From CAWKOH01 sp963851245 (lineage in GTDB: Bacteria > Actinomycetota > Acidimicrobiia > Acidimicrobiales > Palsa-688), in NCBI GenBank assembly GCA_963851245.1, contig CAWKOH010000012.1, forward strand, positions 496,001 to 560,000: a stretch of DNA of 64,000 nucleotides, read 5' to 3'. Of the stretch, positions 44,478 to 53,686 are shown in pieces (position 1 is the first letter of the stretch; every line of letters starts with the position of its first letter). The position numbers were made by a program, and so were the translations under genes. The notes under the pieces were generated by a model, which saw only the letters and a program-made list of their open reading frames with translations, was not told the origin of the DNA and searched no databases.

Positions 44478-45274
44478 CCGCCGGCGCCTTCCTATTCGGC
44501 CGGTATGCCTACCCACCCAACGCGCTCGGGTATTGCGGGCCCGATGACCCGACTTCCCTACTCGAACAAGCGGCGACGCCCCGCCCAGCATCCGCCGCCA
44601 CGGCTTCCAGGGAGCGCCTGACCGCGGCGAGGGAGATAGCCGAGCGGGCCAGATCTTTCGAAGGAGCCTGGCCGTACCTGCAGCTCATCGCCGGGGCCAA
44701 CGGGATCTCCGACCCGCTGGACCGCCGTGTGGTTGAGGCCTACTGGATTGGCAACGCGCTGCTCGACAACGTCACTCCCTGGCAGCTGGCCGCGTCGATC
44801 GAGACGCGATTTCGCCCGCGAGCCGGAAAGGGCTGGGACAGGCTGGCCGAAGTGCTCCCAGCGAACAGCCGCCCTCATCACAGCTTTCACGTGTTCGCCG
44901 TGTACCCCTGGATCGGTTTGCTGAGGGCCGGCCACGTCGACGAGCCGTTACGCGTGCTCAACCAGTGCCGGATTCGGGGCGGACTGGTTGAAGAAGCAGA
45001 CGGCAACCTGGCGGTAGTGCGAACACGGCCGCTCTTCTGGGACGGCTCCAGGCTCGGATACGGTCCTGCTCGCCTCGAGACCGTCACGCTGGCCAGCGAG
45101 GGATTGGGTTTCGTAAAGGGGCTCCACCCCGGGGAGTGGGTGTCGCTTCACTGGGACTGGATATGCGACCGCCTGAGTGAGCGTGAACGCCTCCTGCTCG
45201 CTCACTATTCAGCTCTCACTCTCGCCGCAGTCAACGGAGCTTCACATCCCGCTCCCGCCGCGATTCTCTCCTGA
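44474..45274 (+). CDS. Hydrogenase-associated protein of unknown function (DUF6390-like)
   Basis: Protein of 266 aa, largely helical, soluble: FLFGRYAYPPNALGYCGPDD at the start, ANGISDPLDRRVVEAYWIGN (about 76-95), HHSFHVFAVYPWIGLLR (about 136-152), and WVSLHWDWICDRLSERER near the end. It resembles the uncharacterised family (DUF6390, from memory) found after actinobacterial hydrogenase genes. The conserved Cys/His/Trp pattern hints at a maturation or cofactor role (inference). GTG 44474 is set by the 4-bp GTGA overlap with the transporter. Confidence 0.72.
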   Translation: MTAGAFLFGRYAYPPNALGYCGPDDPTSLLEQAATPRPASAATASRERLTAAREIAERARSFEGAWPYLQLIAGANGISDPLDRRVVEAYWIGNALLDNVTPWQLAASIETRFRPRAGKGWDRLAEVLPANSRPHHSFHVFAVYPWIGLLRAGHVDEPLRVLNQCRIRGGLVEEADGNLAVVRTRPLFWDGSRLGYGPARLETVTLASEGLGFVKGLHPGEWVSLHWDWICDRLSERERLLLAHYSALTLAAVNGASHPAPAAILS

Positions 45275-45667
45275 GGTCTCTCGATCTTGTCTTGTAATAA
45301 CGACTGGTACTACCGAGCGTGCCGGGCCGGCGTTCTTCCGATTGCTCTCGATCAAGAGCAGGTCGCCTGGCAAGCTGTCTCGATCAGCAGCGACTAACCG
45401 CTGGGCAGTTGATGGCCAACTCCCGAGTTTGACTTCTCTCGAGCCGACGGCTCTGCCGCGCCGGCGGTGGCGACGTCTGTGAGATAGCTGCACCGACGCC
45501 GAGCTACTGCCGCTCAGCGGACATCCCTGGGGGATTGCCATTCTGGCCGCAGTTTCGGTCGGACTCCCCGTCTTCGTCGTGTTTTCCGGCATCCAGACCC
45601 GCTACAGCCGGGTGGTATCAGCCCGGTGATTCGCCAGGCCGGCACCGGTTTACCCTGGTGGCTCGAG
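45275..45667 (+). other. Gene-poor stretch with a possible membrane-protein C-terminal relic
   Basis: No intact gene in 393 bp. Positions 45483-45629 form an open frame without start codon whose translation contains the hydrophobic segment GIAILAAVSVGLPVFVVFSG and ends RYSRVVSAR. It looks like the last transmembrane helix of a lost membrane protein. The rest shows no recognisable signal. Confidence 0.3.
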
Positions 45668-45946
45668 TCACAACGTGGGTAACCGGTCCAGGCTCGGTTT
45701 GGATACGCCCGCGGCCAGCGCCCACTGCCTCGCACCGCCGTGACGTTGGTCCAATCCGGCCAGGAAACGTTTCATCGTTTCTTCCTGTACCGACAGGCGG
45801 GACGCGGGGACCTGATCGATTCGATCCCCCCACCGCGGATCGCGGCGCAACCGAGCGATAATCAGCTCGATGCGGGTCGCGGTGAGCATGTAGTCCTCGA
45901 CGATCACCTCCCGGTTGACGCCCAACTGGACCGGCAGCACATTCAA
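45668..45946 (-). pseudogene. C-terminal remnant of a tyrosine-protein phosphatase (MptpB-like)
   Basis: A 92-codon frame whose translation LGVNREVIVEDYMLTATR and FLAGLDQRHGGARQWALAAG is the region after the P-loop in actinobacterial Y_phosphatase3 proteins. The catalytic HCxxGKDRTG loop and everything before it are missing. It sits just past the amidase stop on the same strand, at the right border of the hydrogenase region. Probably a decayed gene. Confidence 0.5.
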
Positions 45947-46037
45947 GCTCGCTCTCGGCGGCCAGCCCTACTGCGGCAAGCTCACCGGCCAGAAGGTCGA
46001 GCCAAGGCTCCAATAACGCGCCCGGTGCAGCCTGGCG

Positions 46038-47462
46038 TCAAGAGGGGTCAGGGGCTATCCGGTTCTCCCATGGAGCGGCTCGCTCGAGCTCGGCTGCCAG
46101 CGCCAGGAGCTGGCTCTCGCTGAGTTTCCGCCCGGCGATCTGCACTCCTATCGGCAATCCGTCCGAGCTCCAGCTTAAGGGCAGGCTCAAGGCGGGTTGG
46201 CCGGAGAGGTTGAATGGCTGCGCGAAGCTCGGGAAGCTGGCGAACAGCTTCACGTGCTCCTCAGGGGTCTGGTCCCATGGTGCCCAATCGACACTGGGCG
46301 CGACCATCCCACAGGTTGGACTGAGCAGCACGTCAAACCGATCCCAGAACTTGATAAAGGATTGCGCCGCGGCCCGGGTCTGTGTAGCCCACCGGTAGTG
46401 GTCGAGCACGGTCATGGCCGCCAGCCGGGTTACCAAGGGACGGTTTCTCGGTTCTACGAGGTGGTACTCCTCGGGGCTCACCAGCGCTGCTGCACCCGGG
46501 ACCGACATCGGGCCGGCGGCGGCTACAAGGATCGCAGTCCAGTCAGGCGTGGCTGTCTCCACCGCGTGCCCCAACGACTCGAATAGCTTTCCCGCTTCGA
46601 TCGCCGCGCTCTCGCATTCGTGGGTGACCTCTCCGAACGGAGGCGTAGTGCATAGCGCTACCTTCAACCGGGGAAGACCTTGGCCCAGGCGTTCGGTATA
46701 GGTATGGGGCGGACGGGGCGACCAGGAGCCATCGGAGGACTGGTAGCCCACCATCACATCCAGGAGGGCTGCTGCGTCCCGGACGGATCTCGAAAGGATT
46801 CCCGGCTCCGATGTCCCAAAGTAGAGGTCGTCTTCGTCCGGTCCGAAGCTGATTAGTTGCCGTGACGGCTTGAGTCCGACCAGACCACAGAACGAGGCCG
46901 GCACCCGGACCGAGCCGGCGCCGTCGGTTCCGTGCCCGACTGCGCACAGGCGGGCCGCGACGGCCGCCGCCGCGCCTCCGCTGGATCCACCCGCGGTACG
47001 GTCCAGGTTCCAGGGGTTCCTGCATACCCCGTTCAGTTCGGACGTTGTCATGGAGGTGCAGAACTCGGGCACATTCGTCTTGCCGATGATGATGAAGCCG
47101 CCGGCACGGAATCGTTGCACGAGAGGCGCGTCAACCTCCGCCACGTTGTCAACCAGGGCTTTACAGGAGTGCGTGGTCGGCATCCCGGCGACATCGATCA
47201 CATCCTTGATGGACAATGGAACTCCGTGAAACGGTGGCACCTTGTCAGGCCCTACCCTTTTGAGGTCATCATCGGCCTGCTTAGCCGCGGTCATCGCCCT
47301 CTCTGCGTCGATCGCGACATAGGACCGCAGCCGCTGATCGAATCGGTCAATTCGTTCGAGCGTCTCAGCTAGCAGTTCTGACGCGGTTAACTCGCCCCGA
47401 CGTATTGCGCTCGCCTGGTAAAGCGCGTCACCCGAGATGGCCGTCGTGGGTTCTCCTGCCAC
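46038..47462 (-). CDS. Amidase signature family hydrolase
   Basis: Protein of 474 aa with the Ser-cisSer-Lys triad. Lys in VPLSIKDVIDVAGMPTTHSC (about 74-93), Gly/Ser-rich signature NPWNLDRTAGGSSGGAAAAV (about 142-161) with both serines, then GTDGAGSVRVPASFCGLVGL. The GTG at 47462 has AAGGG seven bases upstream and is preferred to a TTG eight codons earlier. It hydrolyses an amide of unknown identity. It is divergent from the TetR gene with the palindrome between them, so may be a target of that regulator. Confidence 0.9.
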   Translation of the reverse strand: MAGEPTTAISGDALYQASAIRRGELTASELLAETLERIDRFDQRLRSYVAIDAERAMTAAKQADDDLKRVGPDKVPPFHGVPLSIKDVIDVAGMPTTHSCKALVDNVAEVDAPLVQRFRAGGFIIIGKTNVPEFCTSMTTSELNGVCRNPWNLDRTAGGSSGGAAAAVAARLCAVGHGTDGAGSVRVPASFCGLVGLKPSRQLISFGPDEDDLYFGTSEPGILSRSVRDAAALLDVMVGYQSSDGSWSPRPPHTYTERLGQGLPRLKVALCTTPPFGEVTHECESAAIEAGKLFESLGHAVETATPDWTAILVAAAGPMSVPGAAALVSPEEYHLVEPRNRPLVTRLAAMTVLDHYRWATQTRAAAQSFIKFWDRFDVLLSPTCGMVAPSVDWAPWDQTPEEHVKLFASFPSFAQPFNLSGQPALSLPLSWSSDGLPIGVQIAGRKLSESQLLALAAELERAAPWENRIAPDPS

Positions 47463-47603
47463 GGCACCGCCCTTTCTTGACGTCAATCGAAGTAGACGAT
47501 CAACAGACTCGCAGGATCAGGGCAGAAAACTATTGGATTTCGCGACTCTGGACACCGACTATGGGGAAACCGCTGTTATTGGGAACGGAACCGCCTGGCG
47601 GAC

Positions 47604-47625
47604 TATGAGTGAGAACTCACTCATA
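47604..47625. promoter_or_regulatory. Perfect 10-bp inverted repeat, probable TetR operator
   Basis: Arms TATGAGTGAG and CTCACTCATA separated by AA, ending 8 bp before the TetR start codon. A near-perfect palindrome this close to a divergent TetR gene is the usual autoregulatory operator. It would control the TetR-exporter operon and perhaps the amidase. Confidence 0.7.
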
Positions 47626-47633
47626 GGTGTACG

Positions 47634-48224
47634 ATGGGGAATGTGGAGCAAGTCGACCCGAGTCAGTCTCGCCGGCGGGCCGCTTCGATGCCGGCCGATC
47701 AGCGCCGCTCGATGATCATCGACGCCACCCTGCCCCTGCTCATAGAGCAAGGGGAAATGGTCAAGACCCACGACATAGCCGAGGCCGCCGGGGTGGCCGA
47801 GGGGACGATCTTTCGTGTCTTCGCCACCAAGGACGAGCTGATCGAGGCGGTTATAGATCGCGTTCTTGACCCTGAGTCGACGGAGCGGGCCATCGCCGCC
47901 CTTGACACCAGCGGGGGTCTGGAAGCCACCGTCGTCGAGGTGGTCAAGCTGGTGCAGCGGCGGGTTAACGAGGTGTGGCAGCTGATCTCCAGCGTCGGCC
48001 CCCGCCACCATCAGCGGACGGGCCGGCGATCCTTCGACAGCCCCGCTCTGGCCGAGGTGCTCAAGCAGTACCGCGGGGACCTTTCGGTCGAGCCGGAGCG
48101 AGCCGCGGGCATGCTCCGCTCGATCGCGCTCGCCATGACGCATCCGCTGATGACCTCTGAGGCGGCCAAGCCGCAACAGATCGCCCGGGTGTTTTTGTAC
48201 GGGGTGGTGAAGGAACAATGTTGA
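47634..48224 (+). CDS. TetR/AcrR-family transcriptional regulator
   Basis: Protein of 196 aa. The N-terminal helix-turn-helix is HDIAEAAGVAEGTIFRVFAT (about 46-65), followed by KDELIEAVIDRVLDP; the C-terminal part is a helical ligand-binding domain. It overlaps the first exporter gene by 7 bp and so regulates, and is co-transcribed with, the ABC exporter, probably as a drug- or lipid-responsive repressor. No ribosome binding site is visible before the ATG, so leaderless or weak initiation is possible. Confidence 0.92.
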   Translation: MGNVEQVDPSQSRRRAASMPADQRRSMIIDATLPLLIEQGEMVKTHDIAEAAGVAEGTIFRVFATKDELIEAVIDRVLDPESTERAIAALDTSGGLEATVVEVVKLVQRRVNEVWQLISSVGPRHHQRTGRRSFDSPALAEVLKQYRGDLSVEPERAAGMLRSIALAMTHPLMTSEAAKPQQIARVFLYGVVKEQC

Positions 48225-49951
48225 AGCGGCTCCTGACCGAACGGCTCCGTCCTTTCAAACGGATCATCGCCGTCATGGTCGTCCTGCAGGTAGTCGCGGC
48301 TTTCGCTTCGTTGACGCTGCCGACCCTCAACGCCCGCATAATCGACAACGGCATCCTGAAGCACAACCAGGGTTACATCCTTTCGACCGGTGCCGTGATG
48401 CTGACCTTTTCGCTCGCGCAGGTGGTCTTCTCAATCGCCGCCTTCTATCTAGGGGCCAAGGTCGCTATGAGCTTCGGTCGCGACATCCGCAGCGTCCTGT
48501 TTCACCGGGTCACCGACTTCTCGGCCCGCGAGGTCGGATCCTTCGGTGCCCCGTCCCTGATCACCCGCATAACCAACGATGTGCAGCAGGTGCAGCTTCT
48601 CGTGGTGATGGGCGCCACCCTGGCCATAACGGCCCCGATCATCCTCGTGATCGGCATCATCGCCGCTCTCCACCAGGACGTCGGCCTGTCGGTGATCCTC
48701 GTGTTCAGCGTGCCCGCAGCTGCGGTGATCCTGGGGACCATCGTCTCCCGGATGGTGCCGGCGTTCCAGTTGATGCAGGTACGGATCGACCAGATCAATC
48801 GGGTGCTGCGAGAGCAGATCACCGGAATCCGGGTCGTGCGCGCCTTCGTTCGGGAGCCGGAGGAGCGGGTCCGCTTCGAGGCGGCCAACAACGACGTGAC
48901 CGAAGTGGCGCTACGGGCGGGCCGCCTGATGGCCGGCATGTTCCCGTCCATAAACCTGATCGTCAACGTTTCGAGCGTGGCCGTCCTGTGGCTGGGGGCC
49001 AGCCGCATCCAGAGCGGGCAATTGCAGGTGGGGTCGCTCGTCGCCTACCTCAGCTACCTGCTCCAGATCCTGATGTCGGTGATGATGGCCACCTTCGTGG
49101 TGTCGATGATTCCCCGGGCCGCGGTATCGGCCGGCCGGATCCAGGAGGTTGTTGACACTGAGCCGACTGTGACCAGCCCGGCTGAGCCGAAGTCGGTCAA
49201 ATCGCATCCCTCGGAGATCGAGTTCCGCCACGTCGGGTTCCACTATCCCGGGGCCGATCATCCGGTCCTCACCGACATCTCCTTCCACACCCACCCCGGC
49301 CAGACGACGGCCATCGTCGGTAGCACCGGAGCCGGCAAGACGACCCTCCTTCAGCTGATCCCCCGGCTGTTCGATGCCACCTCGGGCTCGGTACTGATCG
49401 GAGGAGCCGACGTCCGCGACCTCGACACGGCCTTTCTGTGGTCCGCTATCGGCTTCGTACCTCAGCGCCCGTACCTGTTCTCGGGGACGGTCGCCAGCAA
49501 CCTCGCCTACGGCAAACCCGACGCGACCGAAGCCGAGATGTGGGAAGCCCTCGATGTGGCCCAGGCGTCGGAGTTCGTGCGCCGCATGCCCGGCGGGCTC
49601 GACGCCCACATCGACCAGGGCGGCACCAATGTTTCAGGCGGTCAGCGCCAGCGCCTGTCTATCGCCCGGGCCTTGGTCCGCAAGCCCTGCATATACCTCT
49701 TCGACGATTCGTTCTCTGCCCTGGACCTGACCACCGACGCCCGGTTACGGACCGCCCTCAAGCCCTACACCGCCGACGCCGCCGTGCTGGTCGTGGCCCA
49801 GCGGGTGTCCACCATCACCTCCGCCGATCGCATCATCGTCCTCGAGGACGGCGAGGTAGTCAGTATCGGTACCGATACCGAGCTGCGCGACGGCTGCGAG
49901 ACCTACGCCGAGATCGTGCAATCCCAGCTGGGCGAGAAGGAGGTGGCGTGA
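48218..49951 (+). CDS. ABC exporter half-transporter 1 (heterodimeric, degenerate catalytic site)
   Basis: Protein of 577 aa: six-helix type IV membrane domain (residues 1-310) and nucleotide-binding domain. Walker A GSTGAGKTTLLQL, signature NVSGGQRQRLSIARAL, and Walker B YLFDDSFSALD, where Asp replaces the catalytic Glu. This is typical of the degenerate half of heterodimeric exporters such as TM287/288. The H-loop reads VVAQRVST with Gln instead of His. The partner follows with a GTGA overlap. Confidence 0.93.
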   Translation: MLKRLLTERLRPFKRIIAVMVVLQVVAAFASLTLPTLNARIIDNGILKHNQGYILSTGAVMLTFSLAQVVFSIAAFYLGAKVAMSFGRDIRSVLFHRVTDFSAREVGSFGAPSLITRITNDVQQVQLLVVMGATLAITAPIILVIGIIAALHQDVGLSVILVFSVPAAAVILGTIVSRMVPAFQLMQVRIDQINRVLREQITGIRVVRAFVREPEERVRFEAANNDVTEVALRAGRLMAGMFPSINLIVNVSSVAVLWLGASRIQSGQLQVGSLVAYLSYLLQILMSVMMATFVVSMIPRAAVSAGRIQEVVDTEPTVTSPAEPKSVKSHPSEIEFRHVGFHYPGADHPVLTDISFHTHPGQTTAIVGSTGAGKTTLLQLIPRLFDATSGSVLIGGADVRDLDTAFLWSAIGFVPQRPYLFSGTVASNLAYGKPDATEAEMWEALDVAQASEFVRRMPGGLDAHIDQGGTNVSGGQRQRLSIARALVRKPCIYLFDDSFSALDLTTDARLRTALKPYTADAAVLVVAQRVSTITSADRIIVLEDGEVVSIGTDTELRDGCETYAEIVQSQLGEKEVA

Positions 49952-51858
49952 CCTCCGTAGACGAGACCCGCGAAGCTACCCAGGACGAGCAGGACGAGAT
50001 AAGAAGCCTGCGATCGAACGACAACCGACCGGTGGGCCGTTGGAACGCCGTCGGCGTCCCAGCCGAGCGGTCCAAGGACATCAAGACGGTCGTTGGCCGG
50101 CTGGCCCGCCTGCTCTCGAGTGAGGGCCCGAAGCTGACGCTGGTCGCCGTCTTCTCGGTGACCAGCGTGGTGCTCAACGTGTTCGGACCCAAGGTGCTCG
50201 GCCGGGGGACCGACATCATCGTTGAGGGAGTCACGCACGGCGGGATCAACTTCTCCCAGCTGCACACCGTCCTTTTGGAGGCCCTGGGCCTCTATGCCGG
50301 CTCGGCCTTGTTTTCCCTCCTGACCGCCTACACCCTCGCCGGGGTTATCCAGCGGCTCATGTTCCGCTTACGACGGTCGGTCGAAGAGAAGATCCACGCC
50401 TTGCCCCTGAGCTACATAGATCAGGGCTGGCGCGGGGACCTGCTCAGCCGGGTCACCAACGACATCGACAACCTGGCCCAGAGCCTTCAGCAAACCCTCA
50501 GCCAGATGCTCAACTCGGTGCTGCTCATCATCGGTGTGGGCATCATGATGTTCACCATCTCGCCCCTGCTCGCCGTGGTCGCCCTCACCACGGTGCCGGC
50601 CTCGGTGTTCTTCATGAGCAAGGTCGCGCTCCGGGCCCGGCCCAAATACATCTCGCAGTGGCGTAGTACCGGGAGCCTCAACGCCATCGTGGAGGAGACC
50701 TTCACCGGGCACGCCATCGTCAAGTCTTTCGGCCGGCAGCAGGAGGTCGAGGCTCGATTCAGAGAAAAGAACGACGAGCTGTACGAGTCAGCCTTCGGTG
50801 CTCAGTTCATGTCGTCCCTCATGCAGCCGGTGACCATGTTCCTCAGCAACATTCAATACGTGCTGGTCGCCGTGGTCGGCGGTTTGCGGGTGGCCAGCGG
50901 GGCCCTGAGCATCGGTGACATCCAGGCGTTCGTGCAGTACTCCCGGACGTTCTCGATGCCGCTCACCCAGCTGGCCTCCATGATGAACGTCTTCCAGAGC
51001 GGCATGGCTTCGTTGGAGCGGGTGCTCGAGTTCCTCGACGCCGACGAACAGAGCCCCGACCCCGACGTCGACCCCGAGGTCTCCACTCACGGTCAGGTGA
51101 AGTTCGAAAGCGTCACCTTCTCCTACCGCCCCGACATTCCATTGATCGAGTCACTGTCACTGGTGGCCGAACCGGGCCAGACCATTGCCATCGTCGGCCC
51201 GACCGGGGCGGGCAAGACCACCCTGGTCAACCTGATCATGCGCTTCTACGAACTCGACGGTGGGCTCATAACCATCGACGGCCGTGACATCTCGACGATG
51301 TCGCGAGCCGAGCTGCGATCCAAAATCGGCATGGTGCTACAGGACACCTGGCTATTCGGCGGGACCATCAGGGACAACATCGCCTACGGCAAGCCGTCGG
51401 CCGCCGACGCCGAGATCCTGGAAGCGGCCCGAGCCACCTACGTCGATCGGTTCGTACACTCCCTCCCCGACGGCTACGACACATTGATCAACGAGGAAGC
51501 CGACAATATCAGCGCCGGCCAGAAACAACTCCTCACCATCGCTCGGGCCTTCCTGGCCGACCCGTCCATACTCATCCTCGACGAGGCGACCAGCTCGGTG
51601 GACACCAGGACCGAGGTGCAGATCCAGGAAGCCATGAACCGTCTGCGGGCCAACCGCACCAGCTTCGTCATCGCCCACCGGTTGTCGACCATCAGGGGGG
51701 CGGACATGATCCTGGTCATGGAGCAGGGCCGGATCGTAGAGCAGGGAACCCACTCCGGCCTGCTGGCCGCCGGCGGCGCTTACGCTCGCCTTTACAACTC
51801 GCAGTTCGTGGCCCCGGTGGTCGAGATCGACCCGCCCGAGGTGCAAGCGAGGCTATAG
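49948..51858 (+). CDS. ABC exporter half-transporter 2 (heterodimeric, catalytic half)
   Basis: Protein of 636 aa with a 60-residue polar N-terminal extension, membrane domain (about 60-350) and ATPase: Walker A GPTGAGKTTLVNL, signature ISAGQKQLLTIARAFL, canonical Walker B ILILDEATSSVD and H-loop VIAHRLSTI. The intact Glu and His make this the hydrolysing half paired with the preceding gene. GTG 49948 follows AAGGAGG and overlaps the previous stop (GTGA). Export of a drug, lipid or pathway intermediate under TetR control is likely. Confidence 0.93.
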   Translation: MTSVDETREATQDEQDEIRSLRSNDNRPVGRWNAVGVPAERSKDIKTVVGRLARLLSSEGPKLTLVAVFSVTSVVLNVFGPKVLGRGTDIIVEGVTHGGINFSQLHTVLLEALGLYAGSALFSLLTAYTLAGVIQRLMFRLRRSVEEKIHALPLSYIDQGWRGDLLSRVTNDIDNLAQSLQQTLSQMLNSVLLIIGVGIMMFTISPLLAVVALTTVPASVFFMSKVALRARPKYISQWRSTGSLNAIVEETFTGHAIVKSFGRQQEVEARFREKNDELYESAFGAQFMSSLMQPVTMFLSNIQYVLVAVVGGLRVASGALSIGDIQAFVQYSRTFSMPLTQLASMMNVFQSGMASLERVLEFLDADEQSPDPDVDPEVSTHGQVKFESVTFSYRPDIPLIESLSLVAEPGQTIAIVGPTGAGKTTLVNLIMRFYELDGGLITIDGRDISTMSRAELRSKIGMVLQDTWLFGGTIRDNIAYGKPSAADAEILEAARATYVDRFVHSLPDGYDTLINEEADNISAGQKQLLTIARAFLADPSILILDEATSSVDTRTEVQIQEAMNRLRANRTSFVIAHRLSTIRGADMILVMEQGRIVEQGTHSGLLAAGGAYARLYNSQFVAPVVEIDPPEVQARL

Positions 51859-51952
51859 CCTTTGTCCGCTCAACTGCCGAGCAAAATCGACAGGGCGATC
51901 GATATCCGCCATCATCAAGCGTATGCAGACTCTCGACGGGGAAGGGTCCACG

Positions 51953-53614
51953 ATGAGCTCGAGGACCGGTCGGATGGACCGTGAGGCTTTCGATGTGGTC
52001 GTCGTTGGAGCGGGGTTCGGGGGCCTGGCCGCTCTGCGAAAGTTCCGGGACGAGCTTGGGTGCTCGGTCCGGCTACTGGAGGCGGCGGGCGGGCCCGGCG
52101 GCGTGTGGTTCTGGAACGGATATCCCGGAGCTCGCTGCGATGTGGAGAGTCTGCAATACACCTTCGGCTTCTCCGACGAGCTGTCCCAGGAATGGTGTTG
52201 GACTGAGCGGTTCGCCCCGCAGCCCGAGATCCTCGGCTATCTGAACCACGTGGTTGAACGGTTCGACCTGGCGAAGGACATTAGGTTCAACACCCGGCTC
52301 ACCTCCGCGTCATTCAATGAGCACGACTGCCGGTGGTTACTCCAGACGGAAGCGGGCGGCCGGTACGAGGCCCGCTACCTGGTCCTGGCCACAGGACCTC
52401 TGTCCACCGCTTACACTCCAGAGTTCCCCGGCTGCGAGGAGTTCCAGGGCGAGATCTATCACACTGGTCTGTGGCCGCACCATCAGGTGGAGTTCAAGGA
52501 AAAGCGGGTTGCCATCATCGGTACGGGCTCTTCCGGCGTGCAGGCGGCGTCGGCCATCTGCGACGAAGTCGGGCACCTTTTCGTCATGCAGCGCACCGCC
52601 CATCATTGCGTCCCGGCTAAGAACCGTCCCCTTCACCCGGGCGAGCAAGAAGCGGTCAAGGCCCGGTACAGGGAACTGCGCGTCGCCTGGCGGGCCACGC
52701 CCGGGGCCACTGCCTGGCGGTCTCTGCCCACCGACGAGGTGGTGGTCACCTACGACAAGTCCGCGCTTGAGGTGAGTGAGGCGGAGCGGCGGGAGACATT
52801 CGAGCGGGCCTGGTCCTACGGGGGGACCGCCATCCATCGGGCCTACACCGATCTCTTGACCAGCGAACAGGCCAGCCTCCTTGCCAACGATTTCATCCGC
52901 GAGAAGATCGCCTCGATCGTCAAGGACCCTGTGACGGCGGACCTGCTCACCCCCCGTCAGTACTACGGGACGAAGCGCCTCATTCTCGAGAGCGGCTACT
53001 ACGAGATGTTCAACCGGCCGAACGTGACGCTGGTAGACGTGCGAGCCGATCCCATCGAGAGGCTGACCCGAACGAGCGTGAAGACCCAAAATGCCGGTTA
53101 CGACGTGGACGCGGTTATCTTCGCCACCGGTTACGACGCACTCACGGGCACACTCACCCGCATCGACATCCATGGCCGGGGCGGCCTGCTGTTGCGCGAC
53201 GTATGGCGCCACGGGCCAGCGAGCTATCTCGGGGTCATGGTGACCGGGTTCCCGAACCTGTTCATCGTGGCCGGCCCTCAGAGCCCTTCGGTCCTCGCCA
53301 ATGTGATTGCAGCGAACGAATATCAAGTGGATTGGATATCCGACGCCATCCGACACCTGGAATCCCATGGCATCGACACCATGGAGCCCTCGCCCGAAGC
53401 GCAGATCGCGTGGGCCGACCATGTCGCCGAGCTCGGCCGAAATAGCATCTACACGAAGGGCAAATCTTGGTACTGGGGCAGCAACATCGACGACAAGCCC
53501 AAAGTGTTCTTGCCCTATATCAACTTCCCGAACTACGCGGCGAAGTGCAACGAGGTGGCAAGCGCCGGCTACGAGGGGTTCATCCTCGCGCCGGATGCCA
53601 ACGGACGCCCTTGA
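51953..53614 (+). CDS. Flavin-containing Baeyer-Villiger-type monooxygenase (cyclohexanone monooxygenase-like)
   Basis: Protein of 553 aa. FAD motif VVVGAGFGGLAALRKF, then GGPGGVWFWNGYPGARCDVE; Baeyer-Villiger fingerprint FQGEIYHTGLW with His and Trp in the right spacing; NADP motif IIGTGSSGVQAA. The ATG at 51953 is preferred over 51923 because GGGGAAGGG lies 6 bp before it. It inserts oxygen into a cyclic or aryl ketone; the SMP-30 lactonase and amidohydrolases here could handle the lactone product (inference). Confidence 0.92.
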   Translation: MSSRTGRMDREAFDVVVVGAGFGGLAALRKFRDELGCSVRLLEAAGGPGGVWFWNGYPGARCDVESLQYTFGFSDELSQEWCWTERFAPQPEILGYLNHVVERFDLAKDIRFNTRLTSASFNEHDCRWLLQTEAGGRYEARYLVLATGPLSTAYTPEFPGCEEFQGEIYHTGLWPHHQVEFKEKRVAIIGTGSSGVQAASAICDEVGHLFVMQRTAHHCVPAKNRPLHPGEQEAVKARYRELRVAWRATPGATAWRSLPTDEVVVTYDKSALEVSEAERRETFERAWSYGGTAIHRAYTDLLTSEQASLLANDFIREKIASIVKDPVTADLLTPRQYYGTKRLILESGYYEMFNRPNVTLVDVRADPIERLTRTSVKTQNAGYDVDAVIFATGYDALTGTLTRIDIHGRGGLLLRDVWRHGPASYLGVMVTGFPNLFIVAGPQSPSVLANVIAANEYQVDWISDAIRHLESHGIDTMEPSPEAQIAWADHVAELGRNSIYTKGKSWYWGSNIDDKPKVFLPYINFPNYAAKCNEVASAGYEGFILAPDANGRP

Positions 53615-53686
53615 ACCTCATGAAAGAGGACTGGACTGCCGATCCGACTGTAGGGCCCCCTGTCGAGCGGCAGGTGCGGGAAATCC

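Noticed and set aside
45242..45592. 116-codon minus-strand frame after the hydrogenase operon
   Set aside because: Basic, low-complexity translation with no recognisable domain; probably non-coding.
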